Shown one piece after another: positions 8,901-12,205 of a stretch of DNA of 12,205 nt (position 1 is its first letter; each line of letters starts with the position of its first letter). Under the pieces are notes generated by a model. That model ran no database searches. It had not been told where the DNA came from and was given only the letters and a program-made list of their open reading frames with translations. This stretch comes from Phoronis ovalis (Eukaryota; Phoronida; Phoronidae), in the NCBI GenBank assembly GCA_028565635.1, contig JAOXYB010046970.1:1-12205 (forward strand), given 5' to 3'. The position numbers were made by a program, and so were the translations under genes.

Positions 8901-10745
8901 GGAAATTATATATATAGGTTACTGTCTGTAGAATCTGTACAGCTGTTTTCAAGTCAGAGAAAAGGCTCTGGTTTGATACTGCATAAATGTGATGAATAAC
9001 CATTGAAGCCTTCACTCTCAGTTACCTATATATTCCTCAACAAAATAAAATCAAGAAAATTGTATTAGTTGTTTGGCTTTCGTATGTAAAAGTAGGCAAA
9101 ATTTACGTGTAGTAATTTATAAATTATACCTATCATCTGCGTATACTATTTGACAACCACAATGTTGATGAAAACAGAACTCTTACCCTCGTCCCATACA
9201 GCCTAGTCTATCATCTACATCTCTTCTTAACAGACCTTCTAGCAGGGATTTCATATCAGGTGACATAGAGTCGGGAAACTCTACATTCTGCAAATAACAA
9301 ATGTAGTATATACACTTTGCACTGGATGTTCATTGACAAAAACACAATATACTTTCGAGTAAAACTTGTACTTTGGGTGAAAGTCACCTCATACAAGAAA
9401 CATGGTCAACTTTCAGCTAGATACAGTTTTCAAACAAAAAAAATACAAAGTGTCTGTGATAACATGATTTAACACCAATGTTACTTATTCTCTTTCTTTT
9501 CTATTGAAATTACAAGCATTTATATAAAACATTATGTATTCATTTCAACATATTGATAGAGTGTTGCATTTATAAGGATACCAAGATTCTTGTTCCAACA
9601 CATGTCTATATTGGACTTCTTACCATAGTCATTGTCATCCTATCTATTTCATGTTTATCCTTGGTCTTGTGTTGCCTAAATGGACTGTGTCCTTTAAGAA
9701 GTTTATATAACATACAACCATACGAGAACCAGTCTGCACTAGAGTCATATGCTGTGCCCTTGCTTAAGACCTCTGGAGCCATATAACCATGTGTTCCCCT
9801 AAAAATCACAGATGTCTTCATACAATACAGGGGAACTGCATTATATTGGTTCTATTATGCACTGCATTTAGTGTAGCATCTCCAATAAATAAATAAATAC
9901 AAGAAATATAATAATAAGGTTAAATTAAAAACTTGATTACCTGCTGATGAAAAACTGCACACAATTGTTTTTTATTAAATCTCCAAACATAAATCCCATA
10001 CATTTTGTCACATGGTGATGTCTGCTGCCATGCTTTTTACGATCTTATACAATGCTTCAGAAAAAAATATTCAGTAAGAAGTATGACTGTTAGTTACTAC
10101 ATACTTACACGCTAGCATGAGGCTTTTTCTTTGAAAAATCACAGGCTAATCCTAAATCTGATATCCTCACATGACCACTTTCATCTAGTAAGATATTTGC
10201 AGGCTGGAAAAAATCAACAGTACTTGATGATATAGTCCGCAGTAATCAATGTCATGTTTTTTTAACAATTGTGTCTCAAGCTTTTTATGTGTCAAGTAGA
10301 AATAGTTTTGTGAAAAGCTCGAACATTATTTAATCCAAACATTTCCTTTCTATTTTTGCTGCTTATTTCACCTATAGTATATTTTAATTATTATAATACG
10401 CCAATTCATATCAATATCATGATACTTGTTTTCTATAACTTAACTGTGATATATTGATTGAAATAATCGCATGTATTCAAGGGGATACATTCTGCAATAT
10501 TGAATCATTAGTCTTAAATCATTAGTCTTTACCTTTAAATCTCTATAAACCACATATCGGCTGTGCATGTGTTCAAGGCCTAGGATACCTTCTGCCGCAT
10601 AAAAACGGACTTCTTTTTCTGAGAAAACTCCATGTTGTGAGAGATGATAGTGTAGATCGCCTCCATTCATAAGATCAAGAATAAAGCACAACTTTTCTGG
10701 TGTTTGAAATGCATATGTCATACACACTATAAAGGGACTGCCCTC
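5754..10745 (-). CDS. GRK2/3: G protein-coupled receptor kinase, GRK2/GRK3 subfamily (3' half, nine exons)
   Basis: Serine/threonine kinase that phosphorylates activated GPCRs at the plasma membrane, leading to arrestin binding and desensitisation. Joining 10533-10745, 10109-10203, 9624-9798, 9187-9287, 8569-8731, 7721-7883, 7079-7233, 6560-6676 and 5754-5924 (minus strand) gives one frame of 450 codons plus TGA. Visible domains, in fragment numbering: kinase domain 1 to about 215 with catalytic loop YRDLKPAN (67-74), metal-binding DLG (87-89) and APE (110-112); kinase C-tail with [10 protein letters not shown] (235-244); terminal RH helices ([13 protein letters not shown], about 266-278); PH domain about 309-410; short tail. 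The DLG motif and the C-terminal PH domain exclude GRK1/4/5/6/7. The 5' half (RH domain, glycine loop, catalytic Lys) is absent from the window, so no start codon is visible. Assignment to GRK2 versus GRK3 is not meaningful if this is an invertebrate with a single co-orthologue. Confidence 0.97.
6359..6384. repeat. Inverted repeat in last GRK2/3 intron
   Basis: ATCCTGTG (6359-6366) and CACAGGAT (6377-6384), exact, with a 10-nt loop. It lies about 175 bp inside the final intron. Confidence 0.75.
6560..6676 (-). CDS. GRK2/3: GRK2/3 exon h: middle of PH domain
   Basis: 117 bp, 39 codons, phase 0 on both sides, acceptor ttatag and donor gtaagt. It reads [20 protein letters not shown] then [19 protein letters not shown]. 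The pattern matches the later beta strands of the GRK2 PH domain (human [38 protein letters not shown]) in spacing and hydrophobicity, with low identity. It is supported by phase, clean splice sites and position between two unambiguous exons. Confidence 0.92.
7079..7233 (-). CDS. GRK2/3: GRK2/3 exon g: first half of PH domain
   Basis: 155 bp, from acceptor ctgtag to donor gtatgt. It reads [20 protein letters not shown] then [20 protein letters not shown] and ends KSKGVE. It aligns with the human GRK2 strand pair [22 protein letters not shown]. The tryptophan and the following basic pair (KK here, RR in human) sit where lipid contacts are known, and the Arg of PNRLE matches human Arg587, a G-beta-gamma contact. 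The region is clearly more diverged than the kinase domain. Confidence 0.95.
7721..7883 (-). CDS. GRK2/3: GRK2/3 exon f: RH terminal helices and linker to PH domain
   Basis: 163 bp, from acceptor cttgtag to donor gtaagt, with the last glycine codon split after one base. It reads [20 protein letters not shown] then [18 protein letters not shown] and a basic linker [13 protein letters not shown]. The [13 protein letters not shown] motif is the helix that folds back onto the N-terminal RH bundle in GRK2. The linker replaces the Lys-rich segment of vertebrate GRK2 and is poorly conserved in sequence. Confidence 0.96.
8569..8731 (-). CDS. GRK2/3: GRK2/3 exon e: end of kinase domain and active-site tether
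   Basis: 163 bp. The first base completes the glycine codon after acceptor tttacag; then [40 protein letters not shown] and [14 protein letters not shown]. The [15 protein letters not shown] stretch is the AGC-type C-tail that crosses the active site in GRK2. The donor is gttcat, which fits the consensus only at GT and is the weakest of the eight visible donors. The frame stays open 19 codons into the intron. The junction is fixed by the match GIK / LLDSDQEL in the next exon. Confidence 0.96.
9187..9287 (-). CDS. GRK2/3: GRK2/3 exon d: kinase C-lobe helices
   Basis: 101 bp. It reads [20 protein letters not shown] then [14 protein letters not shown], with the last glycine codon split after two bases before donor gtaaga; acceptor tttgcag. 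It aligns with the human segment [20 protein letters not shown] and the following RLGC motif, where the C-lobe arginine of the RLG motif is kept. Not visible as an ORF because of its size. Confidence 0.96.
9624..9798 (-). CDS. GRK2/3: GRK2/3 exon c: activation segment, APE motif, alpha-F/alpha-G
   Basis: 175 bp. The first base completes the split valine codon after acceptor tttttag; then [49 protein letters not shown] and MTM before donor gtaaga. It contains the APE motif and the alpha-F DxW (DWF) motif that anchor the kinase C-lobe, and is almost identical to vertebrate GRK2/3. A plus-strand open frame at 9553-9786 is only its antisense shadow. Confidence 0.97.
10109..10203 (-). CDS. GRK2/3: GRK2/3 exon b: catalytic loop end, DLG and activation segment start
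   Basis: 95 bp. It begins [18 protein letters not shown] after acceptor ttccag and continues through [12 protein letters not shown] into a valine codon split after two bases (GT), before the strong donor gtaagt. DLG replaces the usual DFG, as in all GRKs. The segment contains the Mg-coordinating Asn (PAN) and Asp (DLG). Too short to stand out as an ORF; found by continuing the kinase frame from exon a. Confidence 0.97.
10503..10529. repeat. 13-bp tandem duplication at a splice donor
   Basis: AATCATTAGTCTT at 10503-10515 and 10517-10529, a period of 14 bp. On the minus strand the duplication starts at intron position +4, directly after the exon a donor. Confidence 0.85.
10533..10745 (-). CDS. 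GRK2/3: GRK2/3 exon a: kinase hinge, alpha-D, alpha-E, catalytic loop start
   Basis: 213 bp, 71 codons, phase 0 at both ends. It starts [13 protein letters not shown] after acceptor ttccag and ends YRDLK before donor gtaaag. It holds the hinge segment ([15 protein letters not shown]), the alpha-E helix and the catalytic YRD aspartate, the GRK form of HRD. The match to human GRK2 is close along the whole exon. One odd residue lies in alpha-E, where human AEIILGLEH reads [10 protein letters not shown] frame that ran on into the intron would stop after about 30 residues. Confidence 0.97.
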
Positions 10746-11456
10746 CTGGAAAAGATGTCAATGATTAACATTAAAAACAGAAAGAAAAGCAAAAATTCCA
10801 AATGACTTTCCAAATTCAGAAATGTCGGATAATTTGTTAACATTATATTTCTACATGTTTAACACTTACAATAATGAACCATTGGATCCCAAGATTATGT
10901 ATTAACTAAAGAACACCGATATTATACTTTTTTCAGTAGATTAATTATGATTATAAAAAAAACGCTAAGGATATTGTACTTGAATCACCAACATTTCATA
11001 ACATTTTTAGCATTAACACCAATGCAAGGGAATGAAAATACACTTAGGCCCTGATTATTCTATGTACTTTAATATAATGCATTAGTTACATAATAATAAT
11101 ATATAATCTAGAGACAATCATCACAGTTATCCACTGGTTGTAAGGCATATGGTTACAATTAAAGATAGAAAATGTAGTGAGCTATGTGCTACCCCATTGC
11201 TCCAGAAAATACGAAACCCACATGATTACAAACTGCAAGTTATTATTATGATCTTTACTTACTTTTAACAATACAAACACTGATATGTTTAGGGAAATTA
11301 ATACAATTTACATTACTGTATAAAGCAATGGTGGTCTATTGATTTTCATGCTAGGGCAGACCAGGTGTCTTTAAAGTACATATATTGGATTACACAATTC
11401 TTTCAGTGCAGGTGATACCCTGATTTGCTATTCTTTAAAGTAGTTTACCAAGTTTA

Positions 11457-11593
11457 TCAGGGCAATAGCACTGATAATTAAGTGCAATAGCTCTACATTC
11501 TAGGAAATTCAGGGCAATAGCATTGGTAAACCTGTTACAGCAAATATAATAGATCTATATTTCTTGGAAATCAGTAAAAGCAATATACACTGG
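11457..11593. repeat. Degenerate tandem repeat, about 52-62 bp unit
   Basis: Copy 1 is 11457-11508, copy 2 is 11509-11570 and a partial copy 3 starts at 11571. Copies 1 and 2 share TCAGGGCAATAGCA at their start and an AATAG-TCTA-ATT-GGAAA pattern at their end; copy 3 begins TCAG and keeps GCAATA. Confidence 0.7.
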
Positions 11594-11898
11594 ACCAGCT
11601 TTGTAAAATTACAATAATTACACAAGTTTAAACTAAAATGAGTCTTATTTCAGGATGGTCATAGTAAATATTACGTCATTTAATTGGTTCAAACTTTACC
11701 ATCCCATTTGAAGTATTTTCTACTATTTCTTAGGTAGCTCGAAGACCTACTGTTGATCTCACAATGTATAAATAATCGAAATTTCGCAATAACTTTGGGA
11801 AAAACATAATTTCCTTCAAGGCACCCAAATAAAAGTAGCGGACAGCAGTTGAATAGAAATATTACGGTGGTGGGTATCGTACTTAAATACATATTATA

Positions 11899-11911
11899 GG
11901 TGGTGGGGTGG
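11899..11911 (+). other. G-rich patch, possible two-tetrad G-quadruplex
   Basis: GGTGGTGGGGTGG offers four G-runs separated by single T residues. Related G/T-rich pieces lie close by at about 11864-11875 and 11926-11940. Confidence 0.45.
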
Positions 11912-12108
11912 AAAATCCATTTGACGGGGTGGTTGGTATAAAGTTCTGGTCATCCTAATTATATACATGGGTGATCTTACTTACCCTACGATTATTTTGT
12001 GCTCTTAATAAACGAAATGAATTGTTATCTAAACTGTTTTAAAACTCAAATCACTCAGAGAATATACAAAGATAGTTGTCAAAACTCCCGGCATCAAATC
12101 CCTATGTT

Positions 12109-12140
12109 ATTGGAAATGACGTCATTACTGGGCATGCGCA
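12109..12140 (+). promoter_or_regulatory. Promoter-like cluster: inverted CCAAT box, CRE, NRF1-like site
   Basis: ATTGG (12109-12113, CCAAT on the minus strand), full palindromic CRE TGACGTCA (12117-12124) and GCATGCGCA (12132-12140, matching the core of the NRF1 site) sit within 32 bp in otherwise AT-rich DNA. Such clusters are typical of TATA-less animal housekeeping promoters. A 6-bp hairpin (CAGACA/TGTCTG, 12139-12156) follows. The transcript could run rightward out of the window or in both directions. If the missing GRK exons lie further right, this would be an internal promoter. Confidence 0.45.
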
Positions 12141-12205
12141 GACAGATGTTTGTCTGCTCCATATCCTGCTTTTGGTGTACGTGTGTTTCGGCAAGTGAGG
12201 CTTTA

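Larger units (their letters stand above)
5925..10532 (-). other. Eight GRK2/3 introns (contents noted)
   Basis: Introns on the minus strand, 5' to 3': 10204-10532 (329 bp, gtaaag), 9799-10108 (310, gtaagt), 9288-9623 (336, gtaaga), 8732-9186 (455, gtaaga), 7884-8568 (685, gttcat), 7234-7720 (487, gtaagt), 6677-7078 (402, gtatgt) and 5925-6559 (635, gtaagt). All end in AG. The coordinates given for this entry span the intervening exons as well. The introns are AT-rich and I see no RNA gene or nested coding region in them. Items noted: a 13-bp duplication at the first donor, AAAT runs near 9885-9900 and 7948-7960, and an inverted repeat at 6359-6384. Confidence 0.93.
10746..12108 (-). other. 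Upstream intron or flank of GRK2/3, no exon found
   Basis: The sequence before exon a's acceptor. I looked on the minus strand for the preceding kinase exon (catalytic Lys segment, MYAMKCLDKKRI-like) and did not find it, so this intron is at least about 1.46 kb or the assembly is discontinuous. It contains the tandem repeat at 11457-11593 and the G-rich patch at 11899-11911. A minus-strand open frame at 11689-11892 has no recognisable content. Confidence 0.6.

Noticed and set aside
8818-9015. Minus-strand 65-residue open frame
   Set aside because: It lies inside the intron between exons d and e, and nothing in it matches the GRK family or any other recognised protein.
9553-9786. Plus-strand 77-residue open frame that looks like a membrane segment
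   Set aside because: It is antisense to GRK exon c, where the conserved kinase frame clearly explains the sequence.
11689-11892. Minus-strand 67-residue open frame
   Set aside because: No recognisable motif and not the missing upstream kinase exon; likely chance.
1-12205. CRISPR arrays, tRNA or rRNA genes, operons
   Set aside because: No regular repeat-spacer array, no cloverleaf and no rRNA-like sequence seen; spliced exons show the DNA is eukaryotic.

Overview
This is AT-rich eukaryotic (animal) genomic DNA. It carries one clearly recognisable gene: the 3' half of a G protein-coupled receptor kinase of the GRK2/GRK3 (beta-adrenergic receptor kinase) subfamily, on the minus strand. Nine exons joined by GT-AG introns of about 310-685 bp encode 450 contiguous residues. 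They run from the middle of the kinase N-lobe (the strand before the hinge) through the kinase C-lobe, the kinase C-terminal extension, the last helices of the RH bundle and the PH domain, to a stop codon at 5754-5756. The N-terminal RH domain, glycine loop and catalytic lysine are not in the window; they must lie beyond position 12205 or be missing from the assembly. The intron sizes, base composition and divergent PH domain suggest an invertebrate. A tunicate or another small-genome marine invertebrate would fit, but the species cannot be fixed from this sequence alone.

Layout: 1-297 is an open frame running in from the left edge, with a coding-like start and then a hairpin and an 18-bp direct repeat. 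298-566 is featureless AT-rich DNA. 567-737 is a locally GC-richer island with a coding-like open frame on the minus strand. About 800-4900 is non-coding AT-rich DNA with short inverted and direct repeats, including a perfect 9-bp hairpin followed at once by AATAAA at 2522-2547. About 4890-5753 is the probable GRK 3' UTR. 5754-10745 is the GRK exon block. 10746-12205 is upstream intron or flank with no further GRK exon, a degenerate tandem repeat and a G-rich patch. It ends in a compact promoter-like cluster (inverted CCAAT box, full CRE, NRF1-like site) at 12109-12140.

Functionally there is one story. The encoded kinase would phosphorylate agonist-occupied GPCRs, and its PH domain would bring it to the membrane through G-beta-gamma and acidic lipid. 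The residues for those contacts that I can place are conserved. I found no convincing new biological system. The points most worth a second look are the non-consensus donor of the fifth visible intron, the conserved C-terminal tip of the kinase, the promoter-like cluster at the right edge and the unassigned coding-like islands at the left edge.
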